This document shows positions 34,180 through 43,605 of a stretch of 64,000 nt of DNA, piece by piece. Both the position numbers and the translations under genes were made by a program. This DNA comes from Tumebacillus flagellatus. GTDB lineage: Bacteria > Bacillota > Bacilli > Tumebacillales > Tumebacillaceae. The first letter of the stretch is position 1; each line of letters starts with the position of its first letter. The stretch covers positions 61,341-125,340 of the forward strand of contig NZ_JMIR01000009.1 of NCBI RefSeq assembly GCF_000714935.1, given 5' to 3'. The notes beneath the pieces are model-generated. The model did not search any database, was not told the origin of the DNA, and saw only the letters and a program-made list of their open reading frames with translations.

Positions 34180-34626
34180 ATGGCAGTTGAAAGAACTTTC
34201 CTCATGGTCAAACCGGACGGCGTACAACGCGGTCTGATCGGTGAAATCGTTTCCCGTTTCGAGAAGAAGGGCTTCAAGCTCATCAACGCGAAACTGATCC
34301 AAGTTTCCGAAGAGCTCGCGAAAGCTCACTACGCGGAACTTTCCGACAAGCCGTTCTTCGGCGAACTGACCGGCTTCATCACCTCTTCGCCGGTCTTCGG
34401 CATGGTTTGGGAAGGCGAGAACGTCATCTCCACCGCTCGTGCGATGATGGGCGCGACCAACCCGGCAAGCGCTGCACCGGGCACCATCCGCAACGACTAC
34501 GCGATCTCCGTCGGCATGAACATCATCCACGGTTCCGACTCCCCGGAAAACGCAGAGCGCGAAATCGGCCTCTGGTTCGGCGGCGAAACCCTCTCCTACG
34601 ACAAAGCGATCAACAAGTGGATCTAA
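34180..34626 (+). CDS. ndk: Nucleoside diphosphate kinase
   Basis: A 148-residue NDK that moves the gamma phosphate between nucleoside triphosphates and diphosphates through a phospho-His. Seen are [20 protein letters not shown], the active His in NIIHGSDS and the closing GLWF. ATG 34180 follows GAAGGAG; the open upstream extension is not needed. Its place after hepT is the same as in B. subtilis. Confidence 0.97.
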   Translation: MAVERTFLMVKPDGVQRGLIGEIVSRFEKKGFKLINAKLIQVSEELAKAHYAELSDKPFFGELTGFITSSPVFGMVWEGENVISTARAMMGATNPASAAPGTIRNDYAISVGMNIIHGSDSPENAEREIGLWFGGETLSYDKAINKWI

Positions 34627-34643
34627 TCCGCTGAATGACGAAG

Positions 34644-34679
34644 AGCCTGTATCCGCACGCGCGGGTACAGGCTTTTTTT
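34644..34679 (+). terminator. Terminator of ndk
   Basis: AGCCTGTA pairs with TACAGGCT, followed by seven T. Confidence 0.85.
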
Positions 34680-34694
34680 GATGCGGTGTTTTTT

Positions 34695-35612
34695 TCAAGA
34701 GGTCGGGGTGTTGAGGTATTCTCTGAGTTTGGGCAGCGCTTCAAGGGCGGCTTCGCGCCCTGCTTGGATGCAGTATTCGATCTTGTCAAACGATGTCCAG
34801 CCGACATCTTGAACGTCGGGCGAGATCGAGAACAGTTTGTCGTCTTGCAGCTGCAACGCCGTCAATTCGGTCACGAGGATATCCCAACTGCGCATAAACA
34901 CGTCAAAAAACGTCCGCACAGTACTTTGCTCCATCCCGGCGCGCAGCAAGTCGACGACGATGACGCGGTCGCAGCCGGCTTGAAACAGCAGGTCGGCGGG
35001 GATGTTCGTGCGGATGGCACCGTCGATGAGCGTGCGGTCGTTGATCCTGCGCGGCGTGAAGATGCCCGGCATCGAGCAGGACGCCCGCACGCAGGCGGCT
35101 TTCAACTGCAGATCGGTACCGATTTCTTGGAACACCGTCGACGGCATCTCGTACTCGGCGCGAGGGGACCAGCCTTCTGTGAACACGACCGCTTCGGTGC
35201 TGATCAAGTCGACGGCGGTGATGAACAGGGGAATCGGTTTGTGCGACGGAGAGAGGGTGAAGAGTTTGCTGAGGTAGCGCTCGAAGTTGATGCCGCGGAT
35301 GAAGCCGTTGGGCATCAGGCGCGTGACGTCCTTATACAGACCGAAAAAATACAGCGGCAAGACGCCGAGGAAGCGCAGCGTCCCCCAGACGTTGGTCGAC
35401 CAATCGACGAGTTGACGGCCTGGAAAGGACGTTGCGATCATGCGCAACGTGTGCGGAGAGAGCCCGTGGGCGTAGAGAGACGCCACGACGCTGCCGGCGC
35501 TCGCCCCGGAGATCATGTCCGGTTTGATGCCCGCTTCATGCAAAACTTCCAAAACACCGACGTGGGCGGCTCCTCGCAAGGTGCCGCCGCTCAAAGCCAA
35601 ACCTAATTTCAT
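34695..35612 (-). CDS. Patatin-like phospholipase (RssA/YchK type)
   Basis: A 305-residue patatin-domain protein. The oxyanion-hole loop is LSGGTLRGAAH. The nucleophile motif is GASAGS (GxSxG, Ser near residue 40), and the second dyad residue is in LIDGAIR. There is no signal peptide, so it acts inside the cell on lipids or acyl esters. ATG 35612 follows GGAGATGAT. It lies opposite to the ndk and cheR genes and looks like an insertion in the conserved order ndk-cheR. Confidence 0.88.
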   Translation of the reverse strand: MKLGLALSGGTLRGAAHVGVLEVLHEAGIKPDMISGASAGSVVASLYAHGLSPHTLRMIATSFPGRQLVDWSTNVWGTLRFLGVLPLYFFGLYKDVTRLMPNGFIRGINFERYLSKLFTLSPSHKPIPLFITAVDLISTEAVVFTEGWSPRAEYEMPSTVFQEIGTDLQLKAACVRASCSMPGIFTPRRINDRTLIDGAIRTNIPADLLFQAGCDRVIVVDLLRAGMEQSTVRTFFDVFMRSWDILVTELTALQLQDDKLFSISPDVQDVGWTSFDKIEYCIQAGREAALEALPKLREYLNTPTS

Positions 35613-35707
35613 GTCGAAATCATCTCCTAAGCAGGAAATTCGACAAACGGCGCGAAAAAACATAACGATGATGAGGATGCCTGTTGGATAGGTAAGGGGG
35701 AAAGAGA

Positions 35708-36490
35708 ATGGCTGTGTTGGACGATTTCGACCTCTTTATGGAGAATATTTACAAATACACGAACATCGACCTCAAGAAATACAAACGGCCGCAAATGCAG
35801 CGCCGCTTGACAGCGCTCCGTGACAAGCAGGGCTTTGCCGATTTCAAGTCGTACTTTGAAGCGCTGCAGAAGAATCAAGCGTTGTTCCACGAATTTCTGG
35901 ACCGCATGACGATCAACGTGTCGGAGTTTTTCCGCAACCCGAACCGTTGGGAAGTCGTGGAGAAGCGCTTGGTGCCGGAAGTGCTCAAGAAACAGAAGAA
36001 GATCAAAGTGTGGAGCGCGGCCTGCTCCACCGGGGAAGAGCCGTACACCTTGGTGATGATCTTGAACCAGTTCTTGCCGTTTCATGAGATCAAAGTTCTG
36101 GCGAGCGACATCGACGAGGGCGCGATTGCCCGCGCCAAGAAGGGTGTGTACCACCAACGGTCGCTGCAATTCGTGCCGCCGGCCTATGTGAACAAGTATT
36201 TCAAGCCTCTTGACAACCAACAGTACGCCGTCTCGGACGAGGTTAAGAAATGCGTGACGTTCAAAAAGCACAATTTGCTTGAAGAACCGTTTGAGAACGA
36301 TTTTGATCTGATTATATGTCGGAATGTGATCATCTACTTCACCGAACAGGCAAAAGATCTGCTGTATATGAAGTTTTCAAACGCCTTGAAACCGGGCGGC
36401 GTGTTGTTTGTCGGCTCGACGGAACAGATTTTCAACCCGCAGTCGTTCCACTTTTCGACGTACGATACGTTTTTTTACCAGCGCCTGTAG
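35708..36490 (+). CDS. cheR: Chemoreceptor methyltransferase CheR
   Basis: A 260-residue CheR that methylates glutamates of chemoreceptors for adaptation. An N-terminal helical domain (about 1-75, KYKRPQMQRRLTALRDK) precedes the SAM domain with VWSAACSTGEEPYTLVMIL and LASDIDEGAIARAKKGVY, then FDLIICRNVIIYF. The gene follows ndk in B. subtilis too. No other che gene is in the window. Confidence 0.95.
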   Translation: MAVLDDFDLFMENIYKYTNIDLKKYKRPQMQRRLTALRDKQGFADFKSYFEALQKNQALFHEFLDRMTINVSEFFRNPNRWEVVEKRLVPEVLKKQKKIKVWSAACSTGEEPYTLVMILNQFLPFHEIKVLASDIDEGAIARAKKGVYHQRSLQFVPPAYVNKYFKPLDNQQYAVSDEVKKCVTFKKHNLLEEPFENDFDLIICRNVIIYFTEQAKDLLYMKFSNALKPGGVLFVGSTEQIFNPQSFHFSTYDTFFYQRL

Positions 36491-36499
36491 CAGAAAGGA

Positions 36500-36528
36500 G
36501 CCGCCTTTTGTCGAGAGGCGGCTTTTTT
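36500..36528 (+). terminator. Terminator of cheR
   Basis: GCCGCCT pairs with AGGCGGC, followed by six T. Confidence 0.88.
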
Positions 36529-36552
36529 GTGTATTCCCATGCGAATTACCTA

Positions 36553-36581
36553 TTTACAAACGCGGTCGTACCGTCTAGAAT
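36553..36581 (+). promoter_or_regulatory. Sigma-A promoter of the candidate RNA gene
   Basis: TTTACA at 36553-36558, 17 bases, TAGAAT at 36576-36581. It lies just past the cheR terminator and reads into a region without a coding frame. Confidence 0.7.
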
Positions 36582-36587
36582 TAGAAA

Positions 36588-36786
36588 GGGAGCGGGGGAT
36601 TAAGTAACCGGTCAAACTTGACTTGGCAGTATTAATACTCACCGCCCGCAGAGACAGAACCCCATACATAAAATCGGGGTCGGGAGGCTTTTCCACAAAA
36701 TATTAGAAGCCGCAGCTACGAACCTGACTACGTTAAACCAACATACCCCACGAGAAGAGGCGGTCCTTTGCGGATCGCCTCTTTTC
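36588..36786 (+). ncRNA. Candidate structured small RNA of about 200 nt
   Basis: The unit starts about seven bases after a good -10 box and ends at a 12-bp hairpin with a short T run (36755-36766 with 36772-36783). Between these there is no coding frame but several hairpins: GCGGG (36592-36596) with CCCGC (36645-36649), enclosing a GTCAA/TTGAC hairpin and the palindrome AGTATTAATACT; ACCCC/GGGGT at 36659-36680; GGCTT/AAGCC at 36686-36711. I checked it by memory against 6S, tmRNA, SRP, T-box and common riboswitch cores and found no match. It lies between convergent cheR and cytochrome c genes, so it is no leader of either. Confidence 0.55.
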
Positions 36787-36830
36787 CATATGGGACGTGA
36801 AGATCAGATGCGCAAGATTCTGAAATAAAA

Positions 36831-36867
36831 AAAGGATTCGTGCAAACGAGGTTTGCAGGAATCCTTT
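36831..36867 (-). terminator. Terminator of the cytochrome c gene
   Basis: AAAGGATTC-G-TGCAAAC pairs with GTTTGCA-G-GAATCCTTT around a 3-base loop, between A and T runs. It lies 25 bases past the minus-strand stop at 36892. Confidence 0.85.
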
Positions 36868-36891
36868 CTCCTGGGTTCATGTGAGGAGAAC

Positions 36892-37242
36892 TTACTTCTG
36901 GTCGCCGAGGGATGCGATGTACTTCGCAACCGCTTCGACTTGTTTGTCGTTTTTGAGGCCGCCGCCGCCCATCGGGGGCATTTTGCCGTTGACGCCGTCG
37001 TGGATGATCTGTGCGATGGTTTCTTCGGTCAGAAGTTGACCGCGCTCATGCAGGTTCGGGCCAACGTCGCCCTTGAGGTCCTTGCCGTGGCACGCTGCGC
37101 AGTTTTGGGAGACCAATTTCTTCGCATCGATGGTCACTTCTTCCTTCGGATGAACGACGGTTTCCGAATACGCTGCGAAACCGCTGAATGCAACGCCCAG
37201 AACGAACAGGCTGAGGATAATGATAATACCGCGAAAACTCAT
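36892..37242 (-). CDS. Membrane-anchored c-type cytochrome (c550/c551-like)
   Basis: A 116-residue cytochrome c. The N-terminal segment IIIILSLFVLGVAFSGFAAY is a signal anchor. The heme site is CAACH (about residue 48) and the axial Met lies in GKMPPMGGGG. This is a small class I cytochrome facing outside the membrane, carrying electrons from the menaquinol chain to a terminal oxidase. ATG 37242 follows AAGGAGTG by six bases. Confidence 0.9.
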   Translation of the reverse strand: MSFRGIIIILSLFVLGVAFSGFAAYSETVVHPKEEVTIDAKKLVSQNCAACHGKDLKGDVGPNLHERGQLLTEETIAQIIHDGVNGKMPPMGGGGLKNDKQVEAVAKYIASLGDQK

Positions 37243-37487
37243 TGCTCACACTCCTTCCTATCTGTACTAGCCTATTTTACCATGTCGACAGAAAAAACCG
37301 TACACTTGATTTTTTGATAACTTGTGTCCAAAATCGTACAGTTGGTAAAATTGGGCTGGTGTCATTTGGAAAACTCAGTTTATTCGGAACAAGAAGTGTA
37401 AGATTATCACCCTACTATATGACTTTTATTAATCTTTGTGTTAAGATTAAGATAGATAGACTGTATCGGAGAATGGATGTGATTTTC

Positions 37488-40400
37488 ATGACAGAGCGGA
37501 AGGCCACAGTTGCAGAGTCTCGTTACACCGTCGTCGACAAGCTCTCCGGCAGCAGTTATTTTGGGGATTTGTACCGCGGCTATGACGAGGAGACGGGACA
37601 CGCCGTGCAGATTTTGAGACTTCCTGCACACTTGGTCTCGTTTATCGGTCATGAGCAGATTCAATTGCGGGCTGATCTGTTCCAACAGGACCCGGACTTG
37701 CCGATGCTTCGAATTCTAGACGTGTTCAGTACGCCCGAAGGCAGTTCGGTGGTCTACGAAGCGCCTGCCGGGTCTCGACCGCTGTTGCATGATCTGGACG
37801 GGGAATCTCTCACCGGGATGATCGAAGTGTTCAAGAAGATCTGCGATGCGGTTGCGCAGTTGCACAGCCGCACGATGTGGCACGGAGCGCTCGCTCCGGA
37901 GCATATCTGGGTGCTGCCGGACGGCAGTGTCAAGTTGATGACGATGTTGACCGATCAGCCCCTTTCGCTGTATAACGCGTCCGGGCCGTCGGAGTCCTTG
38001 CAGTTTTTTGCCCCGGAATTGATGACGATGAGCCCGTTTGACGCGCGCACCGACATTTACAACTTGGGCGTGTTGTTCTATTACTTGCTGACCGACACGT
38101 TCCCGTTCTCTCATGAGGAGGGGACGCTCTATCCGCCGTCGCGCTTCAACCAACACATCCCGCCGCAACTGGACCGCATGGTGCTGAAGATGATCAACCA
38201 GCGTCCGACGAAACGCTTCCAGTGGGTCGGGCAGATCATCGAGGAACTGAGCCGGACGCTGGGCCGTCATGAAGCGGTGGCGGAGTTTGACCATCCGGCG
38301 TACGGCGCGGAGCATCTGTTCTCGCCGGAATTCACGGGCCGCATCGAAGAAGTGGCGCAACTGTCGCTGTTCTATGAGCGCCAAATTCAGGGCGGACGCA
38401 ATTCGCTGTTGATCACCGGCAAGCGCGGGGTCGGACGCAAGCGTCTGATCTACGAAGTGTCCGGCCGCTACATGTTCAAGATGTCCGGCGTCTCCGTCGA
38501 TTGCAGCGGCGTTGCCGGCGCAACGATTGAAGACTTGGCGGTGCGCCTCTTGATGATCTGCTTCGGCGTTCCGAAACTGGAGCGCGTCGGTCAACAATAT
38601 GTGCGCCCGCTTGCGAAGATCATCTCGCGGATCGCGTTTGAATACCGCGACATGCTCGTGGGCGACACCGAGGTTGCGTCCACGTCCGTGCGAGTCGGCA
38701 CGGCCGAGGGCGACCGCTTGGAGCCGGACGCGCTGTTGCTGGAGTTTTTCACCCAAGTCATCGAAGTGACGGCAGAGCCGTTTGTGTTGGAGTTGTACAA
38801 CGTCAACCAACTCGACGCCGAGACGATTCAGTTTTTCAAGAAGCTGCTCAACAACGAAACGCTGATGATTGGCATCATCGGTGTCGCGGAAGAAGAGTCG
38901 CCGCTGTTGTCCGAATTGTTCCAAGAGCGCATGCACTTGCACAATTTGCCGGCACACCAGATACGCGAGTGTGTGCTGTCGCGTTTCGGGGAAGCGAGTT
39001 TCCTGAGCGATGAGTTTATCGAGTGGTTGATCCACCATTCGGACGACATCTTGGGACAAGCGTTGCAGTTGGTGGAGTACTTGGTGAACACGAAGCAGCT
39101 CTACCTCCAGCGCTACGTGTGGCACATGGAGGCGCCGTCCGTCGAGCAACTGAACATTCCGGAATCGATGGAGTCGCTGATCATGTACCGCTTGGAGGCG
39201 CTGCACGAGCAGGCGAAGCGGGTTTGCCAGGTGTTGTCGCTGTTCAAGGGCGCTTTCGTCGTCGAAGCGGCCGCCAAAGTTGTCGGCATCTTATCGGTGC
39301 AAGAGTTGACGCAGATCTTGCATCGGTTGGCGGAGCAGGGGTTGTTGCTTCAAACGCACAACTACTACCGCTTCCCGTCGGCAAACGTTCGCCAGCATGT
39401 CTACCAGTCGATTCCGTCCGAAATCCGCCAAGAGATGCACCACGCCTTGGGGCACCGCTTGCTGGAGGTCGGATCGCTCGAATATATGGAGATTGCGTAT
39501 CAATTGGAGTGCGGCGGGGAGTGGCAACCGGCGATCGCCTGCTATGTGCTGGGCGCGCGACGGTGTTTCTTCCGGAATCTGCTGCTCGATGCGCAAGCGC
39601 AAATCCGCAAAGCGATCGGACTGTACGATCATCTGACGGACCGCACCTGCCCGAACTCGCTGTACCATTATCTGGCGAGGTTGTTGAAGCTCTCCGGCTC
39701 GCTGTCGGAAGCAAGCGACGTGCAGGAGGAGTTGTACAAGCGCACCGGCAACGTCCGCTCGCTCGTCAACATGACGATGAACCGTATCAACATCGGCGCT
39801 TATCACCGCGTGGAGCCGTACGTGCAATACATGGAACAACTGGTGCGTGAAGGCAAGCAACCGCATAAAGTCCAGCAGTCGCTGATGGTCATTCTCGGCA
39901 TGTATTATATTGAGACGGAAAGCAACTACTCCTACATTCGCGATCTGGAAGACTACCAGCAGAAAAACAGTTCCATCCTGCGCGAAGAGATGAACATCAA
40001 GGACTACGTGACATGGCTGTACAACCTGCAAGTGCTGTTGACGTACGTGCCGGGCATCACGTGGGAGCACCGCGCCCGCTATCTGCACGAAGCGGCGACG
40101 CTCGCGGAGCATCACAGCTTCCGTCAGTTGCTCGTCGGCATCTACAACTGCATGGCGATCGGCTTCCAAGAGTACGATCCGCTGAAAGCGAAGGACTACT
40201 ACTTGCAATCGGCCGACCTCGCCGCCAATTTGGGTGACAAGTCCAAAGAAGCGATCGCCTACATCAACTTGATTGAAATCTACCGGATGCTCGGCGACAT
40301 GTACCACTCGCACCGCTACATCGAAAAAGCCCGCGAGACCGGCACGCTCGTCAACAAGGGCGATGACACGTACCTGTTGCAAAACGAGATCGAGCATTTC

Positions 40401-42128
40401 CTGTTCATTGAAGACTACGACAAAGCCGAGCAAGTCATCAAGAAGATGACCCTCACCGCCAAGATCAACGGCCAGCAGAAGATGCGCGACACGGCGTGGC
40501 TGTTCTGGTTCCAAATCTACTGCGAGCGCGGCGACCGCCGCCGCATCGACCGGATGTGGCCGATCATCCAGCAGATTTGCCAAACGCGCAAATTCGAGTC
40601 GGAACTGCAATTCCTGCGGGCGCGCTACCGGATCGTCTACCGCGAGTACAACGCGGTCATCGAGGAATTCCTGCCGCTCGTCGAAGAGCCGGACGTGCCC
40701 AACGAAGTGCGGATCAAGCGCTACATGTTGCTGCTCGAAGCGATGCTGCAAGCGGGGCGCTGGCATGAAGGGTTGGAGATGGGACAGCGCGTGCAGCAGC
40801 TGATCCACAACACCGGCTATGTCGGGTTCCTGGCGCGGGCGCACTTCTACTTGGGGCGTCTGTTCCAGTTGACGCACCAATTCGTGCAAGCGAATTTGAA
40901 TTACAAGCGCGCTTTGATGTGGTACCGCAAGCTCAACCAGCAAGGGCGTTTGACCGAGATCGACCGCTACATGCGCCAAACCAACTTGGAGATGGTGCGG
41001 GCGGCCGATGCGATCACCGACCGGATGCTGCGCGACGTGCAAGGCCACGACCCGGCGGCCGGCGTCAAGATCGCCGAGGGCGGCGGGCGTTTGAAGGACT
41101 GGGCGCGCGCCATCGTCAAGGAGCGCCAAGAGATGATCGACACGCTGACCGACAACGAAATCCTGCTCGATGCGATTCGCCGGGTTTCTTCGTCGATCAT
41201 GGTCAAAACCGTTTGTGAAAACTTGGCGGCGGTCGTGTTTGAGAACCTCTTGCTCGACCAAATTCACTTGAGCATCAAGATCAGCGACGGGCGGGTTGAA
41301 CAGGTGCACCTGAACGAGCAATTGCAGGAAATCCCGTTCACCGAAGGCAGCGAAGTGGAGAAAGTGTTCCAAAGCGTGCTGGAAGTCGAGCGTCCGGTGG
41401 AGATGGAAGGCACGATGTCGTACCTCTACGGCATTCCGGTCTTCTCGCACGACCAACAAGTCATCGCCGTGATGTGCTTGGAGAAGATGTCGTTGCAAAC
41501 GCCGTTCACCGTGCGGGACAAGCGTTTCATCACGATGCTGGCTCAGTTGGTTTCGTCCAACGTCGAAAACGCCATCCTCTACGAAGTGATGATCACCGAC
41601 AACTTGACGGGCCTCTACCAGCGCAACTACTTTATGAAGCGTCTGAACGAGGAATTTACGAAGATCATGCGCTACGGCATCGACCTGTCGTTCCTGATGA
41701 TCGACCTCGACGATTTCTCGAAAGTCAACAACCGCTACGGGCACAACGAGGGCGACCGCGTGTTGCGCGCCGTGGCGCAAGTGTTGCAGCGCTCCGTGCG
41801 CAACGTCGACATCGTCGGTCGCTTTGGCGGCGAGGAGTTGGTCGTCATCTTGCCGAACACCAACGGCTCGGCGGCGCGCATCGTTGCCGAACGGATTCTG
41901 AACAACCTGCGCGCCCTGCCGATTGAGGGCAACCGCTACCAGATCACCGCGTCGATCGGCGTGGCTTCGCACGACCTCGACCGCCCGGAAGACGTGCTCG
42001 ACTTGATCGAGAAAGCCGACCAAGCGGAGACGTTTGCCAAGCGCAGCGGCAAAAACCGCGTGGTCTGCCACTGGGAGATGGTGCAGATGCAACAGAATCA
42101 ACCGCAGAACCCCTCGCAATCGCACTGA
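37488..42128 (+). CDS. Pseudokinase-ATPase-TPR-GAF-diguanylate cyclase fusion
   Basis: A 1546-residue cytoplasmic signalling protein without membrane segments. Residues 10-270 form a Ser/Thr-kinase fold (ARTDIYNLGVLFYYLL is subdomain IX), but the catalytic loop reads HGALAPEH for HRDLKPEN and the beta-3 Lys is missing, so it is a pseudokinase. Around 280-600 is an AAA/STAND-like region; its P-loop GKRGVGRKRL has Arg for the Lys. Then helical TPR-like repeats (about 640-1150), a GAF domain (about 1230-1360) and a GGDEF domain (about 1375-1530) with GGEEL. An RxxD inhibitory site (RNVD) lies five residues before it. It should make c-di-GMP. ATG 37488 is used (GGATGTGAT at six bases). ATG 37473 and the long upstream opening are less likely. 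Confidence 0.85.
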   Translation: MTERKATVAESRYTVVDKLSGSSYFGDLYRGYDEETGHAVQILRLPAHLVSFIGHEQIQLRADLFQQDPDLPMLRILDVFSTPEGSSVVYEAPAGSRPLLHDLDGESLTGMIEVFKKICDAVAQLHSRTMWHGALAPEHIWVLPDGSVKLMTMLTDQPLSLYNASGPSESLQFFAPELMTMSPFDARTDIYNLGVLFYYLLTDTFPFSHEEGTLYPPSRFNQHIPPQLDRMVLKMINQRPTKRFQWVGQIIEELSRTLGRHEAVAEFDHPAYGAEHLFSPEFTGRIEEVAQLSLFYERQIQGGRNSLLITGKRGVGRKRLIYEVSGRYMFKMSGVSVDCSGVAGATIEDLAVRLLMICFGVPKLERVGQQYVRPLAKIISRIAFEYRDMLVGDTEVASTSVRVGTAEGDRLEPDALLLEFFTQVIEVTAEPFVLELYNVNQLDAETIQFFKKLLNNETLMIGIIGVAEEESPLLSELFQERMHLHNLPAHQIRECVLSRFGEASFLSDEFIEWLIHHSDDILGQALQLVEYLVNTKQLYLQRYVWHMEAPSVEQLNIPESMESLIMYRLEALHEQAKRVCQVLSLFKGAFVVEAAAKVVGILSVQELTQILHRLAEQGLLLQTHNYYRFPSANVRQHVYQSIPSEIRQEMHHALGHRLLEVGSLEYMEIAYQLECGGEWQPAIACYVLGARRCFFRNLLLDAQAQIRKAIGLYDHLTDRTCPNSLYHYLARLLKLSGSLSEASDVQEELYKRTGNVRSLVNMTMNRINIGAYHRVEPYVQYMEQLVREGKQPHKVQQSLMVILGMYYIETESNYSYIRDLEDYQQKNSSILREEMNIKDYVTWLYNLQVLLTYVPGITWEHRARYLHEAATLAEHHSFRQLLVGIYNCMAIGFQEYDPLKAKDYYLQSADLAANLGDKSKEAIAYINLIEIYRMLGDMYHSHRYIEKARETGTLVNKGDDTYLLQNEIEHFLFIEDYDKAEQVIKKMTLTAKINGQQKMRDTAWLFWFQIYCERGDRRRIDRMWPIIQQICQTRKFESELQFLRARYRIVYREYNAVIEEFLPLVEEPDVPNEVRIKRYMLLLEAMLQAGRWHEGLEMGQRVQQLIHNTGYVGFLARAHFYLGRLFQLTHQFVQANLNYKRALMWYRKLNQQGRLTEIDRYMRQTNLEMVRAADAITDRMLRDVQGHDPAAGVKIAEGGGRLKDWARAIVKERQEMIDTLTDNEILLDAIRRVSSSIMVKTVCENLAAVVFENLLLDQIHLSIKISDGRVEQVHLNEQLQEIPFTEGSEVEKVFQSVLEVERPVEMEGTMSYLYGIPVFSHDQQVIAVMCLEKMSLQTPFTVRDKRFITMLAQLVSSNVENAILYEVMITDNLTGLYQRNYFMKRLNEEFTKIMRYGIDLSFLMIDLDDFSKVNNRYGHNEGDRVLRAVAQVLQRSVRNVDIVGRFGGEELVVILPNTNGSAARIVAERILNNLRALPIEGNRYQITASIGVASHDLDRPEDVLDLIEKADQAETFAKRSGKNRVVCHWEMVQMQQNQPQNPSQSH

Positions 42129-42133
42129 GGACC

Positions 42134-42169
42134 AAGACCATGCCCAAACTTCGGGTATGGTCTTTTTTT
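42134..42169 (+). terminator. Terminator after the GGDEF fusion gene
   Basis: AAGACCATGCCC pairs with GGGTATGGTCTT (one G-U), followed by T run. Confidence 0.88.
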
Positions 42170-42222
42170 CCTTGCCGCACACTAGGCACAGGGACTTCTG
42201 ACGGGAAAGGAGTGGACGCACC

Positions 42223-42615
42223 GTGAAGAGCCGGGAAACAAGACCCCGGGTGATGGATGAGCACTATGGCAAACGGCTCGGTTTTTTGAAAAAACTGCAC
42301 CGCTATTACAGCGAGAAAACGGACGAAGAGCTGCTCTACATTCGGGCGCAGTTGGTGCGCGAACAGCATATGCTCGGCAACGTGGCGCTGCTTGCGTCGA
42401 CGACCCCGATCGTGTTTTTGATTTTCGGCGCGCAGTTGGGCAAGTACTTTCCGCACGATTCCGTGTCGTGGGTGGTGGCGGTGGTCGTCTGCATCTTGAT
42501 CATCGTCTGGTCGATCAACCACAACTTTCGAAAAAAATCCCGTGTCCACCTCGACCTGTTTCTCATCGAGGAGATCCAAAAGCAACGTTCCCAAAAATCC
42601 CAGCGTCCTGTATAA
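42223..42615 (+). CDS. Membrane protein with two segments, unknown
   Basis: A 130-residue protein. The N-terminus is charged (residues 1-45), two membrane segments follow (about 52-70 and 82-98), then a basic tail with an amphipathic helix (HLDLFLIEEIQKQRSQKSQ). No family recognised. The start is GTG 42223 with AAAGGAG at ten or so bases. ATG 42253 is an alternative. It may be co-transcribed with the acetyltransferase 34 bases downstream. Confidence 0.55.
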   Translation: MKSRETRPRVMDEHYGKRLGFLKKLHRYYSEKTDEELLYIRAQLVREQHMLGNVALLASTTPIVFLIFGAQLGKYFPHDSVSWVVAVVVCILIIVWSINHNFRKKSRVHLDLFLIEEIQKQRSQKSQRPV

Positions 42616-42649
42616 TTGAATGGATATACGGGGAAGGGAGCGTGAGCGC

Positions 42650-43168
42650 ATGCAGACAACGAGAACCTGGTCCGTGCGTCCGCTGACGATGGCCGACGTG
42701 CCGTCGCTTTTGGAGTGGTACAACGACGAAGAGTTGCACTACATTGCCAATTCGCGGGCGTTTATTCCGTACACGCTTGACGAATTGCTGACCTACTGGA
42801 AGAAGAAAGTCAACCGGGAATACGCGCAGTATTTCGTGATTGAGCATAACGGAGAGCTGATCGGCCGCTGCGGGTTGAAAGGCACCGTACAGAGCATGGA
42901 CGAAGTGGAATACTCCGTCTTGATCGCCCGCCGCTCGCTGTTTGGCAAGGGCATGGGCACGGAGATCACGAAGCATCTGTTGGACGTGGCGTTTTCCAAT
43001 CCGCAGGTGCAGCGCGTGAAGCTCCATGTGCGCAAGGACAACGAGCGCGCGGTGCGCTGCTACGTCAAAGCCGGCTACCAAAGCGTGCATGCGTTCACGC
43101 AAAACGGCGTGCCCACCGTGCAGATGCAAGTGGAACGCAGCGAGTGGGAGAGGAGGATGTTGGGATGA
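42650..43168 (+). CDS. GNAT acetyltransferase (RimJ/RimL-like)
   Basis: A 172-residue GNAT. It begins WSVRPLTMADVPSLLEWYNDEELHYIANS, typical of the RimJ/RimL or antibiotic-acetylating branch. The acetyl-CoA loop is RRSLFGKGMGTEITKHLL, and NERAVRCYVKAGY is motif B. The substrate is unknown. ATG 42650 follows AAGGGAG by nine bases. It overlaps the OsmC gene by four bases, so the two are coupled. Confidence 0.82.
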   Translation: MQTTRTWSVRPLTMADVPSLLEWYNDEELHYIANSRAFIPYTLDELLTYWKKKVNREYAQYFVIEHNGELIGRCGLKGTVQSMDEVEYSVLIARRSLFGKGMGTEITKHLLDVAFSNPQVQRVKLHVRKDNERAVRCYVKAGYQSVHAFTQNGVPTVQMQVERSEWERRMLG

Positions 43169-43605
43169 AAGTACAAATCGATTGGCAAGGCAAGCGCAAA
43201 TTCCATGCGGTCGGCGGGTCGGGACATCCGGTGACGATGGACGCCAAAGCGGACATCGGCGGCGAAGATTCCGGCGCGCGCCCGATGGAGCTCCTGTTGA
43301 TGGGGCTTGGCGGTTGCACCGGCATCGACATCGCGATGATCTTGGAGAAGATGCGCCTGACGGTGGACGAGTTCTCGATGGAAGTGCACGGCGACCGCGC
43401 CGAGGAGATGCCGCAACGCTTCACCGACATCACCTTGCACTATGTGCTGAAAGGTCCGGATTTGACGCCGGAGAAAGTCGAGCGCGCCATCGTGCTCTCC
43501 AAAGACAAGTATTGCTCGGCGTCGGCGTCGCTCAATGCGAACTTGCGCGTTACGTTTGAAGTGAACGGCGAACTTTATGCAGTTGGAGGAAGTCAAACGC
43601 AATGA
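43165..43605 (+). CDS. OsmC-family peroxiredoxin-like protein
   Basis: A 146-residue OsmC/Ohr-fold protein that reduces organic hydroperoxides. The two redox Cys are in GLGGCTGIDIA (about residue 52) and YCSASASL (about residue 119). The sequence resembles the YhfA-like OsmC branch more than Ohr. ATG 43165 follows AGGAGG by eight bases. The gene overlaps its neighbours on both sides by four bases (ATGA). Confidence 0.9.
   Translation: MKVQIDWQGKRKFHAVGGSGHPVTMDAKADIGGEDSGARPMELLLMGLGGCTGIDIAMILEKMRLTVDEFSMEVHGDRAEEMPQRFTDITLHYVLKGPDLTPEKVERAIVLSKDKYCSASASLNANLRVTFEVNGELYAVGGSQTQ

Noticed and set aside
37242..37487. An 82-codon upstream extension of the GGDEF fusion gene
   Set aside because: It runs through an AT-rich intergenic region overlapping the cytochrome c start region, has no ribosome binding site, and lacks similarity to the kinase-like domain. 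ATG 37488 fits better.
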